Part shown: one piece after another, positions 55,243-64,000 of the stretch
How the letters are laid out: every line of letters starts with the position of its first letter
Position numbering within the stretch: the stretch's first letter is position 1
From: Thalassolituus sp. UBA674
GTDB taxonomy: Bacteria; Pseudomonadota; Gammaproteobacteria; Pseudomonadales; Oceanobacteraceae
Direction: 5' to 3'
Length of the DNA: 64,000 nt
Assembly (NCBI GenBank): GCA_002298335.1
Contig: DBNK01000003.1
Coordinates: forward strand, 88,539-152,538
The notes under the pieces: generated by a model
What the model was told of the DNA's origin: nothing
The model's input: the letters and a program-made list of their open reading frames with translations, nothing else
Databases searched by the model: none
Position numbers and translations under genes: made by a program

Positions 55243-55289
55243 GGTTAGTGCTTACCTACACCATCACTGACCAGCAACAGGAAAACTGA

Positions 55290-55745
55290 ATGTTCCGTGG
55301 ACTGAATACGATCAACCTGGACGCCAAAGGCCGTCTGGCGATCCCGACCAAATATCGGGAACAGCTGACGGAGCTTTGTGGTGCGCGTCTGGTGGTGACG
55401 ATCGACACGGAAGAGCACTGTCTGCTGGTGTATCCGCTGAATGAATGGGAACAGATTGAAGCCAAGATTCAGGCCCTGCCGACCTTTAACCCGGCGGCAC
55501 GTCGCATCCAGCGCCTGCTGATTGGCCACGCTACGGATCTGGAGCTGGATGGCAGTGGCCGTATCCTGCTGCCGCAGACGCTGCGCGATTATGCCCGTCT
55601 GGATAAAGAAAGTGTGCTGATCGGTCAGGGTAAAAAACTGGAGCTGTGGAGTAAGGAAGAATGGGAAGGTCGTCGTGATGCCTATCTGGATATGGTCAGC
55701 GACGCTGATCAGCTTCCTGAAGAAGTGCTGAGTATTTCGCTGTGA
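55290..55745 (+). CDS. mraZ: Transcriptional regulator MraZ
   Basis: MraZ is the AbrB-like DNA-binding repressor of the division and cell wall cluster. The 151-aa protein has two SpoVT/AbrB half-domains (NTINLDAKGRLAIPTKYRE near the start and HATDLELDGSGRILLPQTLR near 75). It heads the dcw cluster behind its own operator, and its end overlaps the rsmH start by 4 bp. Confidence 0.96.
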   Translation: MFRGLNTINLDAKGRLAIPTKYREQLTELCGARLVVTIDTEEHCLLVYPLNEWEQIEAKIQALPTFNPAARRIQRLLIGHATDLELDGSGRILLPQTLRDYARLDKESVLIGQGKKLELWSKEEWEGRRDAYLDMVSDADQLPEEVLSISL

Positions 55746-56680
55746 GTACAGAAAACGCCTTCGCCCACACCACGGTGCTGCTGCACGAAACTGTTGATGG
55801 CTGCCTGACTGACCCTGATGGCGTGTATGTCGATGGCACCTTCGGCCGTGGCGGTCACAGCCGTCTGCTGCTGAGCAGGCTGTCTGAGAAAGGTCGCCTG
55901 ATCGGTATTGATAAAGATCCACTGGCGATCGCCAGTGGTCAGGCTCTGGCGGCGGAAGATCCGCGCTTCAGCATCGTTCAGGCCAGCTTCGCCGATATGA
56001 AGGCGGCGCTCGCGGCGGAGGGCATTCATCAGGTGGATGGCATTCTGCTGGATCTGGGGGTGTCGTCCCCGCAGCTGGATGACGCTGAACGTGGTTTCAG
56101 TTTCCTGAAGGACGGGCCGCTGGATATGCGCATGAATCCGGATGCCGGTATCAGCGCGGCGGAGTGGATTGCGACTACGCCTGAGCAGGAAATGGTGCGG
56201 GTGTTCAAGGAATACGGCGAAGAGCGCTTTGCCAGACGGATGGCCGGGGCTGTGGTGCGTGAACGTGCTCAGCGCGAGATTACCCGCACAGCCGATCTGG
56301 CCGAGCTGCTGAAGGCCGCTAATCCGGCGTGGGAGAAGCACAAGCATCCGGCAACGCGGGCGTTTCAGGCGATCCGCATTGCGGTTAATAACGAGCTGGG
56401 TGATCTGGAAGTCGTGCTGAGCGACAGCGTAGATCTGCTGAAAGCAGGTGGTCATCTGGCCGTGATCAGTTTTCATTCCCTGGAAGACCGGATGGTGAAG
56501 CGTTTCATCCGTGCTCAGGAAAAGGGCCGCGATCTGCCCCCGGGTATCCCGGTAACGGACGATCAGCTGGGCCGGACCATGAAGAAAATCGGCAAAGCCA
56601 TTATGCCGGGAGACGACGAAGTCAAACGCAACCCACGCTCCCGCAGTGCGGTTCTGAGAATCGCAGAAAGGCTGGCATGA
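55742..56680 (+). CDS. rsmH: 16S rRNA m4C1402 methyltransferase RsmH
   Basis: RsmH (MraW) methylates N4 of C1402 in 16S rRNA using SAM. The 312-aa protein starts with GTG overlapping mraZ. Motifs: TTVLLHETVDGCL, YVDGTFGRGGHSRLLL, GILLDLGVSSPQLDDAERGF, the RAFQAIRIAVNNELGDLE helix and AVISFHSLEDRMVKRF. Full length. Confidence 0.97.
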   Translation: MSTENAFAHTTVLLHETVDGCLTDPDGVYVDGTFGRGGHSRLLLSRLSEKGRLIGIDKDPLAIASGQALAAEDPRFSIVQASFADMKAALAAEGIHQVDGILLDLGVSSPQLDDAERGFSFLKDGPLDMRMNPDAGISAAEWIATTPEQEMVRVFKEYGEERFARRMAGAVVRERAQREITRTADLAELLKAANPAWEKHKHPATRAFQAIRIAVNNELGDLEVVLSDSVDLLKAGGHLAVISFHSLEDRMVKRFIRAQEKGRDLPPGIPVTDDQLGRTMKKIGKAIMPGDDEVKRNPRSRSAVLRIAERLA

Positions 56681-56931
56681 AACTGTTACAGGCCGGTCTC
56701 TGGCTGGCAGTGATCGCCTCTGCCCTGATTCAGGTGCTGGCGGTTCAGTGGCATCGCGATCTGTTGCAGGAATGGCAGCAGGCGGATCGCAAACGCCAGA
56801 CCCTGCAACAGGAATACAGCCGTCTGGTGCTGGAAAAAAGCACACTGACGGCCCATGGACGGATCGACGCGGAGGCGCGCAAGCGCCTGGATATGAAAGA
56901 CCCTGACCATACACAGGTGTTTCAGGAATGA
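56677..56931 (+). CDS. ftsL: Cell division protein FtsL
   Basis: This 84-aa bitopic protein has one N-terminal TM (about 5-20) and a periplasmic leucine-zipper-like coiled coil (about 25-65), as in FtsL, which with FtsB and FtsQ activates the septal synthase. It overlaps rsmH and ftsI by 4 bp each. The sequence is poorly conserved in general, so position carries much of the identification. Confidence 0.9.
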   Translation: MKLLQAGLWLAVIASALIQVLAVQWHRDLLQEWQQADRKRQTLQQEYSRLVLEKSTLTAHGRIDAEARKRLDMKDPDHTQVFQE

Positions 56932-58649
56932 ATGCAGAAAAAGACATGACAGAAGAACACGGAATCCGGCGCTGGCGTTTTGCCCTGGTGCTGGTGTCGT
57001 TCGCCATGCTGTTGGGTGTCATCACGGCCCGTCTGGTGATGCTGCACACCGTTGAGCAGTCATTTCTGTTTGAGCAGGGTGAAAAACGCACCGTACGTAC
57101 TGAAGCTCAGTACGCCAGTCGTGGCGTGATTACCGACCGCTATGGTCAGCCTCTGGCCGTCTCTACACCGGTGACCAATCTCTGGATTAATCCGCGTCAG
57201 GTGACCGACTTTCCCGGGTTGGCGCAGGTCGCCACCGATCTCGGACTGTCCCCGGGCGCTCTGGTCCGGGAGGTGGAAACCGCGGCACGCCAGGGGCGTG
57301 CCTTTATGTATCTGAAGCGTCAGGCCGACCCGGCGCTGGCCGCGAAAGTGCTGGCGCACGGCGTTACCGGTGTGAATGCGGATGATGACTTCCGTCGTTT
57401 TTATCCGGCGGCTGAAGTGGCTGCGCACACCGTAGGTATCGTCAATATTGATGGCAAAGGTCAGGAAGGCATTGAGCTGGCGTTTGATGAGTACCTGCAC
57501 GGCCAGGATGGCTCACGCCAGGTGGTAAAAGACCTGCACGGTAACGTGATCAAACAGCTGGGCGTTGACAGTGTGGTGCAGGCCGGTAAAGACCTGCAGC
57601 TGACGCTGGATCTGCGTCTGCAGTATCTGGCCTACCGTGAACTGAAAGCGGCGGTACAGACCCATCAGGCGAAATCCGGCAGTGCTGTGATGCTGGATGC
57701 CAAAACCGGCGAAGTACTGGCCATGGTCAGCCAGCCATCTTACAACCCCAATAACCGCGCCAACCTGAATCCGGCCAATATGCGCAACCGCGCATTGACT
57801 GACCTGATGGAACCGGGTTCCACCATGAAGCCGTTTACGGTCTCTGCGGCTCTGGAATCCGGCCGTTACACACCGGATACCAAGCTCGACACCTCGCCGG
57901 GCTATATCCGTGTGCGTCAGAAAACTATCCGTGATCACCGCAACTACGGTGTGCTCGACCTGACCGGTGTGATCACCAAGTCCAGCAACGTGGGCGCGAC
58001 CAAAATCGCCCACGATCTGGGCGCAGAGAGCATGTGGGAATACCTCACCCGCGCCGGTTTCGGCCAGTCCACCATGACCGGATTCCCCGGTGAGGCTGTG
58101 GGCCAGCTGCCTTACCCGGAAGAAATGAACGACCTGCGACTGGCTACCGTGTCGTACGGTTATGGTCTGGCAGTGACTCCGCTGCAGCTGGCAGAAGCCT
58201 ACACAAGTTTTGTCGATGGCTGCCGCAAGCCGGCCAGCCTGCTGCTGAATCAGGAAGGGCAGGACTGTGTTCCCGTGATGTCTGCAGAGACGGCTCATGA
58301 AATGCTGAATATGCTTGAGACCGTGGTTGGCCTGCAGGGCACCGGTCGACGCGCGGCGGTTGAAGGCTACCGTGTTGGTGGCAAAACCGGTACCGCACAC
58401 AAGGTTGGCCGCAGCGGTTACGAAGACGATGAGTACACGGCGGTGTTTGCCGGTCTGGCACCACTGACTGACCCTGATCTGGTACTGGTCGTGGTGATCG
58501 ATGAGCCCCAGGGTAAGGAATACTACGGTGGCGAAGTGGCTGCGCCTGTGTTCTCGCGCATCATGGGGCAGGCCTTGCGGTTGCGTCAGGTGATTCCGGA
58601 TAAGCCGGTGGAAAACCAGATCCTGCATCTTGCCGGAGGTGGCCGGTGA
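56928..58649 (+). CDS. ftsI: Septal peptidoglycan transpeptidase FtsI (PBP3)
   Basis: The 573-aa class B PBP has a TM anchor (about 16-38), a PBP dimer domain with RGVITDRYGQPLAVS, and a transpeptidase domain. Catalytic Ser298 is in EPGSTMKPFTV; the SSN motif is in TKSSNVGATK and KTGTA in VGGKTGTAHKVG. The start ATG overlaps ftsL by 4 bp; a second ATG six codons later is an alternative start. It cross-links septal murein together with FtsW. Confidence 0.97.
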   Translation: MNAEKDMTEEHGIRRWRFALVLVSFAMLLGVITARLVMLHTVEQSFLFEQGEKRTVRTEAQYASRGVITDRYGQPLAVSTPVTNLWINPRQVTDFPGLAQVATDLGLSPGALVREVETAARQGRAFMYLKRQADPALAAKVLAHGVTGVNADDDFRRFYPAAEVAAHTVGIVNIDGKGQEGIELAFDEYLHGQDGSRQVVKDLHGNVIKQLGVDSVVQAGKDLQLTLDLRLQYLAYRELKAAVQTHQAKSGSAVMLDAKTGEVLAMVSQPSYNPNNRANLNPANMRNRALTDLMEPGSTMKPFTVSAALESGRYTPDTKLDTSPGYIRVRQKTIRDHRNYGVLDLTGVITKSSNVGATKIAHDLGAESMWEYLTRAGFGQSTMTGFPGEAVGQLPYPEEMNDLRLATVSYGYGLAVTPLQLAEAYTSFVDGCRKPASLLLNQEGQDCVPVMSAETAHEMLNMLETVVGLQGTGRRAAVEGYRVGGKTGTAHKVGRSGYEDDEYTAVFAGLAPLTDPDLVLVVVIDEPQGKEYYGGEVAAPVFSRIMGQALRLRQVIPDKPVENQILHLAGGGR

Positions 58650-60109
58650 AACTCTCTCAGATCGTCGGCGATGCACTTTACATCCCGCCCGAATGGGACC
58701 GGGATGTTGCGCATTTAATCACCGACAGCCGTGATGTACAGAGCGGCGATCTGTTTATTGCCCGTGCCGGTCTGAGCCAGCACGGGTCTGCGTTTATCGA
58801 CGCTGCTGTCGCGGCTGGCGCGGCGGCAGTGATTGCCGAAGGCGAAGCACCGTTCCGCTGCGCTGCCAATGGTGTACCGGTGTTTGGTATTGAGGCGGTC
58901 TCAAAGCATCTGGTCAGCTGGTTGCAGAGCCGTTATCCGCTGGCGCTGGAAGCCCGTCTGGTCGGCGTTACCGGCACCAATGGTAAAAGCTCGGTGACCC
59001 AGTACGTAGCGCAGCTGCTGGATTCTGCCGGTGAAAAATGCGCCGTGATCGGCACCCTGGGCAACGGCATCTGGCCGGAGCTGGCACCTACCCGTAATAC
59101 GTCTCCGGATATCTGTGTGACCTACCGTCTGCTGCATGACATGCAGGCACAGGGCGCCCGTTATGCGGCCCTGGAAGTGTCTTCCCACGCACTGGAACAG
59201 GGCCGTGTTGACGGTCTGAGTTTTGCCGTCGCCGTGCTCACCAACATCACTCAGGATCACCTCGATTACCACGGCACCATGGAGGCCTATTTTCAGGCCA
59301 AGGCGAAGCTCTTCCGCGGAGACCGCACCGCAGCGGCAGTGATCAACACGGATGATGAATGGGGGCAGCGCCTGTGGGGATATCCGGGGCGTCCGGTGAA
59401 TGCCGTCAGTCTGGGGCAGAACGACGCCGATGTGCTGTATCACTCCCTTCATGCCACTGCAGAGGGTATGAAGGCCACGCTCGACAGCCGCTGGGGCCGT
59501 GTGGAACTGAGCCTGTCTCTGGCCGGTGACTTCAATGTAGCCAACGCCGCCGCGGCCATCAGTGTGCTGGTGCTGCTGGGCTTTGATTACGATGCGGTGA
59601 CGCTGGCGGCGGCAGAACTGCGCCCTGTGGCAGGCCGTATGGAATTATATGTCGCTGCCGGTCAGCCTGCGGCCGTAGTGGATTATGCCCACACTCCGGA
59701 TGCGCTGGATAACGTGATTGCGGCACTGCAGCATGATGACACTCCGGTGACTCTGGTGTTCGGCTGTGGTGGTGACCGTGACCGCAGCAAACGCCCGCTG
59801 ATGGCGGATGCGGCTTCGGCTGCGGCGCAGGTGTGGGTCACGGATGACAACCCGCGCAATGAAGACCCTGAGCAGATTTTTGCCGACATCCGTCAGTCGC
59901 AATACGCGGATGAGTTTGAGTTCCTGCACGACCGTGCAGAGGCCATCCGTGCCGCACTCAACGGCACTCCGCAGCAGGGTGTACTGCTGATTGCCGGTAA
60001 GGGCCACGAAGATTACATGGACATCCGCGGCGTGCGTCATCCCTACAGTGATGAGGCTGTATTGCGGCAACTCGGATATCAGAAAGCCGGGGGTGCACAT
60101 GCTGCGTGA
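58646..60109 (+). CDS. murE: UDP-MurNAc-tripeptide synthetase MurE
   Basis: MurE adds meso-diaminopimelate to UDP-MurNAc-Ala-Glu. The 487-aa protein starts with GTG overlapping ftsI by 4 bp. ATP-binding motif VTGTNGKSSVTQYVAQ, and the DDNPRNEDP motif that marks diaminopimelate specificity, are present. Its C-terminal end overlaps murF by 11 bp. Confidence 0.97.
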   Translation: MKLSQIVGDALYIPPEWDRDVAHLITDSRDVQSGDLFIARAGLSQHGSAFIDAAVAAGAAAVIAEGEAPFRCAANGVPVFGIEAVSKHLVSWLQSRYPLALEARLVGVTGTNGKSSVTQYVAQLLDSAGEKCAVIGTLGNGIWPELAPTRNTSPDICVTYRLLHDMQAQGARYAALEVSSHALEQGRVDGLSFAVAVLTNITQDHLDYHGTMEAYFQAKAKLFRGDRTAAAVINTDDEWGQRLWGYPGRPVNAVSLGQNDADVLYHSLHATAEGMKATLDSRWGRVELSLSLAGDFNVANAAAAISVLVLLGFDYDAVTLAAAELRPVAGRMELYVAAGQPAAVVDYAHTPDALDNVIAALQHDDTPVTLVFGCGGDRDRSKRPLMADAASAAAQVWVTDDNPRNEDPEQIFADIRQSQYADEFEFLHDRAEAIRAALNGTPQQGVLLIAGKGHEDYMDIRGVRHPYSDEAVLRQLGYQKAGGAHAA

Positions 60110-61457
60110 TCTGCCTCTTTCTCTGATTGCTGAAATCACAGGTGGCCGCTGCAGCGCGGATGAAGACATCATCTGCACCTCAGTTTCAACCGACACCCGT
60201 ACGCTGAAGCCGGGCAGCCTGTACGTGCCGCTCAGTGGCGAGCGTTTTAATGGTCATGCTTTCGCAGCTCAGGCGCTGGCAGCCGGTGCAGTCGCCATGC
60301 TGGCCGAAGAAGACGTTGAGACAGTACTGCCAACCGTACGTGTGACCAGCACCCTGACGGCTCTGGCCGATCTTGCCGCCTGGCACCGTGATCAGTTTTC
60401 CGGACCTGTGGTTGCGGTCACCGGCAGCGCCGGAAAAACCAGCGTCAAACAGCTCACAGCACATCTGTTGTCCATGTCGTTCAATACCTGGATGACGCAG
60501 GGCAACCTGAACAATCATATCGGCGCGCCCCTGACCCTGCTGGCTCTGCAGCCGCAACATCAGGCCGCCATGATAGAGCTGGGTGCCAGTGGTCAGGGTG
60601 AAATCGCCTATACCGCCAGGCTGGTGCGTCCGCTGGTCGGCATCATCACCAACGTAGCGGAAGCTCATCTGGAAGGATTCGGCAGTGTTGAAACCATCTG
60701 CGCCACCAAAGGTGAACTCATCGATTTTATTGCGGACGAAGGCACCGCCGTACTGAACGCCGATGATGTGTTTTTTCCACAGTGGGTCAGCCGCGCCGGA
60801 ACGCGTCAGGTGCAATCGTTCGGTTTTTCAGAGCAGGCAGATTACCGCGCCGCAGATATTGAGTGCGGCATGCTCGACAGCCGCTTCACCCTGCAGGCCG
60901 AAGGCCAGTCTTTTCCGGTAAGCCTGCCGCTGCCGGGGCAGCACAACATCCGTAATGCACTGGCTGCAGTGGCGGCGGTGCGTGCGGTCGGTATGGACTG
61001 GGATCTGATCATCGCCGGGCTGGCCAGTGCTGAGCCGGTGAAAGGCCGTCTGCAGAAAAACACCGGCCGCAAAGGTCAGGTCATTCTGGATGACAGTTAC
61101 AACGCCAATCCGGGATCTTTCCGTGCCGCCATCGATGTATTAGCCCAGGCCGGACACAGCTGGTTGGTGATGGGTGATATGGCTGAACTGGGGACCGATG
61201 AAGTGCGTCTGACCGCCGAAATCGGCGCCTACGCCAAAGCAAAACAGATTGATGTTCTGGCAGCCACCGGCCGTCTGAGCAAAGCTGCTGCTGAAGCCTT
61301 CGGAGACGGAGCGCACTGGTTCGAAAATAAACAGCAGCTGGCAGAATTTTTAAACACGAATACCGGCCGCGGGGACACGCTGCTGGTCAAGGGTTCAAGG
61401 AGTGCGGGTATGGAAGCGGTTGTAAACACTCTCTGTTCACTGGAAGGAGAAAACTGA
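60099..61457 (+). CDS. murF: UDP-MurNAc-tripeptide--D-Ala-D-Ala ligase MurF
   Basis: MurF attaches D-Ala-D-Ala to complete the pentapeptide precursor. The start at 60099 (MLRDLPLSLIAEITGG) gives 452 aa and a normal N-terminus; the longer frame from 59991 would lie inside murE. ATP motif VTGSAGKTSVKQLTAHL and substrate motif ILDDSYNANPGSFRAAID are intact. mraY follows 2 bp after. Confidence 0.96.
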   Translation: MLRDLPLSLIAEITGGRCSADEDIICTSVSTDTRTLKPGSLYVPLSGERFNGHAFAAQALAAGAVAMLAEEDVETVLPTVRVTSTLTALADLAAWHRDQFSGPVVAVTGSAGKTSVKQLTAHLLSMSFNTWMTQGNLNNHIGAPLTLLALQPQHQAAMIELGASGQGEIAYTARLVRPLVGIITNVAEAHLEGFGSVETICATKGELIDFIADEGTAVLNADDVFFPQWVSRAGTRQVQSFGFSEQADYRAADIECGMLDSRFTLQAEGQSFPVSLPLPGQHNIRNALAAVAAVRAVGMDWDLIIAGLASAEPVKGRLQKNTGRKGQVILDDSYNANPGSFRAAIDVLAQAGHSWLVMGDMAELGTDEVRLTAEIGAYAKAKQIDVLAATGRLSKAAAEAFGDGAHWFENKQQLAEFLNTNTGRGDTLLVKGSRSAGMEAVVNTLCSLEGEN

Positions 61458-61459
61458 CC

Positions 61460-62542
61460 ATGTTGCTCTGGCTGGCAGAATGGCTGACGCAATTTCATTC
61501 GGGTTTCGGAGTGGTGAGTTATCTCACCCTGCGGGCGATTTTTTCGGTGGTGACTGCACTGGTAGTTTCACTGATATTGGGTCCGGTAGTTATCCGCAAA
61601 CTGCGTGAGTATCAGATAGGTCAGGCCATCCGTGAAGTAGGCCCGAAATCGCATTTAAGCAAAGCCGGTACGCCGACCATGGGCGGCGTGCTTATCCTGC
61701 TGTCGATTGTGGTCAGTACTCTGCTATGGGGTGATCTGGAAAACCGCTTCGTCTGGGTTGCCGTGCTGGTGATTTTCTTTTTCGGTGCCATCGGCTGGGT
61801 CGATGATTACCGCAAAGTGATTGAGAAAAATTCCCGGGGTCTGCCCAGCCGCTGGAAATATTTCTGGCAGTCGGTGTTCGGTCTGATTGCGGCGGCCTAC
61901 CTGTTTTATTCGGCGCAGTCTCCGGCGGAAACTCAGCTGGTTGTTCCTTTCCTGAAAGACGTCATGCCACAGCTTGGCCTGATGTTTATTGTGCTGACGT
62001 ATTTTGTCGTGGTCGGCTCCAGTAATGCCGTGAATTTAACCGATGGTCTGGATGGCCTGGCCATTATGCCGACCGTGATGGTGGCTGCAGCACTGGGTGT
62101 GTGTGCTTACCTCGCCGGTAACGTGAACTTTGCTGATTACCTGCACATTCCTTACGTTGCCGGTGCCGGTGAACTGGTGGTGTTCTGCGCCGCGATGGTC
62201 GGTGCCGGTATCGGTTTCCTCTGGTTCAACACTTACCCGGCGCAGGTTTTCATGGGCGATGTAGGCTCACTGGCCCTGGGTGCGGCATTGGGTATTGTGG
62301 CGGTGATTGTCCGTCAGGAAATCGTGCTCTTTATCATGGGCGGTATTTTTGTCGCTGAAACTGTTTCTGTGATTGTGCAGGTGGGCTCGTTCAAACTGAC
62401 CGGCCGCCGCGTATTCCGCATGGCACCTCTGCACCATCACTATGAACTGAAAGGCTGGCCGGAACCCCGGGTGATTGTCCGTTTCTGGATTATCACCATC
62501 ATTCTGGTGCTGATCGGTCTGGCAACTCTGAAAATACGGTAA
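61460..62542 (+). CDS. mraY: Phospho-MurNAc-pentapeptide transferase MraY
   Basis: MraY makes lipid I at the inner membrane. The 360-aa protein has ten TM helices, the SKAGTPTMGGVLILLSI motif, the catalytic NLTDGLDGLAIMPT aspartates, FMGDVGSLALGA, and PLHHHYELKGWPE. Its stop overlaps the murD start by one base (TAATG). Confidence 0.97.
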   Translation: MLLWLAEWLTQFHSGFGVVSYLTLRAIFSVVTALVVSLILGPVVIRKLREYQIGQAIREVGPKSHLSKAGTPTMGGVLILLSIVVSTLLWGDLENRFVWVAVLVIFFFGAIGWVDDYRKVIEKNSRGLPSRWKYFWQSVFGLIAAAYLFYSAQSPAETQLVVPFLKDVMPQLGLMFIVLTYFVVVGSSNAVNLTDGLDGLAIMPTVMVAAALGVCAYLAGNVNFADYLHIPYVAGAGELVVFCAAMVGAGIGFLWFNTYPAQVFMGDVGSLALGAALGIVAVIVRQEIVLFIMGGIFVAETVSVIVQVGSFKLTGRRVFRMAPLHHHYELKGWPEPRVIVRFWIITIILVLIGLATLKIR

Positions 62543-63888
62543 TGACTATGTTGGCTACGGCAGAAAACAGCAAGCGCTATCTGATCGTCGGGCTCGGCCT
62601 GACCGGTCTGTCGTGCGCGCGTTTCTGTCAGCAGCAGGGTCTGAATTTTGCGCTGTGCGATACCCGCGAACAGTTTGCCGGTGCTGATGCCGTGCGCGCG
62701 GAATTTCCGGGTACTGATCTGCATCTGGGATCACCGGAAAGCAGCTTTCTGTGTGAGTTTGATGAAGTGCTGGTCAGCCCGGGTATCAGTGCGCAGACGG
62801 ATAATTTTATTCAGGCCGCAGGGCAGGGTGTGGTTATTTCCGGTGACATCCAGCTGTTCCGCGAATACGCACAGAAACCGGTGGTGGCGATTACCGGTTC
62901 CAACGGTAAAAGTACCGTCACCACGCTGGTGAACGAACTCATTAATGCTGCGGGTTTCAACGCTGTGGCCGGTGGCAATCTGGGTACTCCGGCGCTGGAT
63001 CTTCTCAATGAAGAAGACGTTGATTTCTACGTGCTGGAGCTGTCCAGTTTTCAACTCGAAACCACGGCTGATCTGGCTGCAGAAGTTGCTGTGATTCTGA
63101 ATATTTCTCCGGATCACATGGACCGCTACAGCAGTATGCGCGATTACGAACGGGCTAAACAGCGTATTTTCCGCTCAGCGAATAAAGCCGTGGTAAATCT
63201 GGATGACGATCACACCCGTCCGGCCATGGCGGCGGTAAAAGAATTTGTGACCTTTGGTCTGAATGCCCGTGCGGATTTCGGCCTGATCAATCTGGATGGT
63301 GAAGACTGGCTGGCGATGGAATCTGAACCTCTGCTGGCGGCATCTGAACTGAAAATCCGTGGCAGCCACAACCAGGCTAACGCACTGGCGGCGCTGGCGT
63401 TGGTGTCTGAACTCGGCATTGATGTGAAACAGTGTCTGAATGCACTGAAAAACTTTGCTGGTCTGGCCCACCGTTGTCAGTGGGTACGTGAGCTGGATGG
63501 CGTGAATTATTTCAATGATTCCAAAGGCACCAATACCGGTTCAACCGAAGCCGCTGTTAAAGGTTTGTCGGCCGGACTGCAGGGGCGGATTATTCTGCTC
63601 GCCGGTGGTGAAGGAAAAGGTCAGAGCTTTACCGGGCTCGGGCAGACCTGTGCCGGTGTCGCCGATGTGATTGCCTATGGCGCAGACAGCGACATCATCA
63701 CCGCAGAGATGTCGCCGTTCTGTGTTGTAAGTCAGACAGACACTTTGCAGCAGGCATTGCTGCAGGCCAGAACACAAGCGCGCCCCGGAGACATTATTCT
63801 GCTGTCACCGGCCTGTGCCAGTTTTGATCAGTTTAAGAATTATCAGCACAGAGGCGACGTCTTCTGTGAATTAGTGGAGGACCTGTGA
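62542..63888 (+). CDS. murD: UDP-MurNAc-L-alanine--D-glutamate ligase MurD
   Basis: MurD adds D-glutamate to UDP-MurNAc-Ala. The 448-aa protein has a Rossmann start (LIVGLGLTGLSCARF), ATP motif ITGSNGKSTVTTLVNE, NISPDHMDRY and C-terminal NDSKGTNTGSTEAAV and LLSPACASFDQFKNY motifs. It overlaps mraY and ftsW by one base each. Confidence 0.97.
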   Translation: MTMLATAENSKRYLIVGLGLTGLSCARFCQQQGLNFALCDTREQFAGADAVRAEFPGTDLHLGSPESSFLCEFDEVLVSPGISAQTDNFIQAAGQGVVISGDIQLFREYAQKPVVAITGSNGKSTVTTLVNELINAAGFNAVAGGNLGTPALDLLNEEDVDFYVLELSSFQLETTADLAAEVAVILNISPDHMDRYSSMRDYERAKQRIFRSANKAVVNLDDDHTRPAMAAVKEFVTFGLNARADFGLINLDGEDWLAMESEPLLAASELKIRGSHNQANALAALALVSELGIDVKQCLNALKNFAGLAHRCQWVRELDGVNYFNDSKGTNTGSTEAAVKGLSAGLQGRIILLAGGEGKGQSFTGLGQTCAGVADVIAYGADSDIITAEMSPFCVVSQTDTLQQALLQARTQARPGDIILLSPACASFDQFKNYQHRGDVFCELVEDL

Positions 63889-64000
63889 TGAATCTCAGTG
63901 CCTTCCGCTGGCAAGAACAAACTCCGGTGTTCTACCCATGGCTCGCTGCGCTGGTTCTGGGCTGGTTGATGGTGGCTTCGGCTTCGACCGGTATTGCTGA
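63888..64000 (+). CDS. ftsW: Septal lipid-linked glycosyltransferase FtsW (partial)
   Basis: The frame starts at ATG 63888 (TGATG overlap with murD, GGAGG upstream) and runs off the window after 37 codons: MNLSAFRWQEQTPVF, then the first TM helix with LVLGWLMVASAST, matching the SEDS-family start. The place in the cluster after murD is the standard one for ftsW. Confidence 0.85.
   Translation, partial: MNLSAFRWQEQTPVFYPWLAALVLGWLMVASASTGIA

Noticed and set aside
59991..60098. Longer murF start inside murE
   Set aside because: The added 36 residues are a shifted reading of murE; the normal MurF N-terminus begins at 60099.

Overview
The window looks like the chromosome of a moderately GC-rich marine-type gammaproteobacterium, probably of the Oceanospirillales/Thalassolituus-Oleispira kind. 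This is inferred from protein character and from the dispersed palindromes, not from a database search. Almost everything is housekeeping or core metabolism. One AT-rich, repeat-bounded island (about 29.0-31.8 kb) and one AT-rich orphan gene (9.5-10.4 kb) stand out as foreign.

Layout. (1) 0.1-5.1 kb: an AraC-type regulator diverges from eutB-eutC-ethanolamine permease, an adenosylcobalamin-dependent ethanolamine catabolic unit with a direct-repeat operator. (2) 5.1-10.7 kb: palindromic repeats, purL and a DUF2971-type gene. (3) 10.7-14.5 kb, minus strand: a cobalamin riboswitch, btuB and a PduO-type cobalamin adenosyltransferase, then cysH of the iron-sulfur type. The B12 genes supply the cofactor that EutBC needs. 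(4) 14.6-28.9 kb: a histidine kinase downstream of panE, yajQ-ampG-like-repeat protein, a GGDEF-EAL protein with a structured leader containing a small upstream ORF, a phytase-esterase-like lipoprotein and an M16 peptidase. (5) 28.9-31.8 kb: nested inverted repeats, including two diverged copies of a three-hairpin element with compensatory base changes, surround a frame-disrupted AT-rich gene and a GNAT acetyltransferase.

(6) 31.8-36.4 kb, minus strand: gcvT-gcvH-gcvP, the glycine cleavage system. (7) 36.6-41.0 kb: a cation/proton antiporter with a TrkA-N-like tail, a TonB-like protein and an unrecognised HHH-containing membrane protein. (8) 41.1-45.8 kb: biotin synthesis, with bioF-bioH-bioC-bioD to the left and bioA to the right of a candidate BirA operator; bioB is not in the window. 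(9) 46.0-51.0 kb: a YhiI-RbbA-YhhJ type ABC export system. (10) 51.3-54.8 kb: small and regulatory proteins, CvfB-like, a parvulin, DUF3301, DUF502 and a voltage-gated ion channel with an unusually acidic selectivity filter. (11) 55.2-64.0 kb: the division and cell wall cluster mraZ-rsmH-ftsL-ftsI-murE-murF-mraY-murD-ftsW (cut by the window end), preceded by a four-repeat MraZ operator.

No rRNA, tRNA, CRISPR array or complete insertion sequence was recognised. The most unusual signals are the paired three-hairpin elements with covarying stems and fixed loops, the gene between them with a slippery heptamer at its stop codon, and the leader upstream of the GGDEF-EAL gene.
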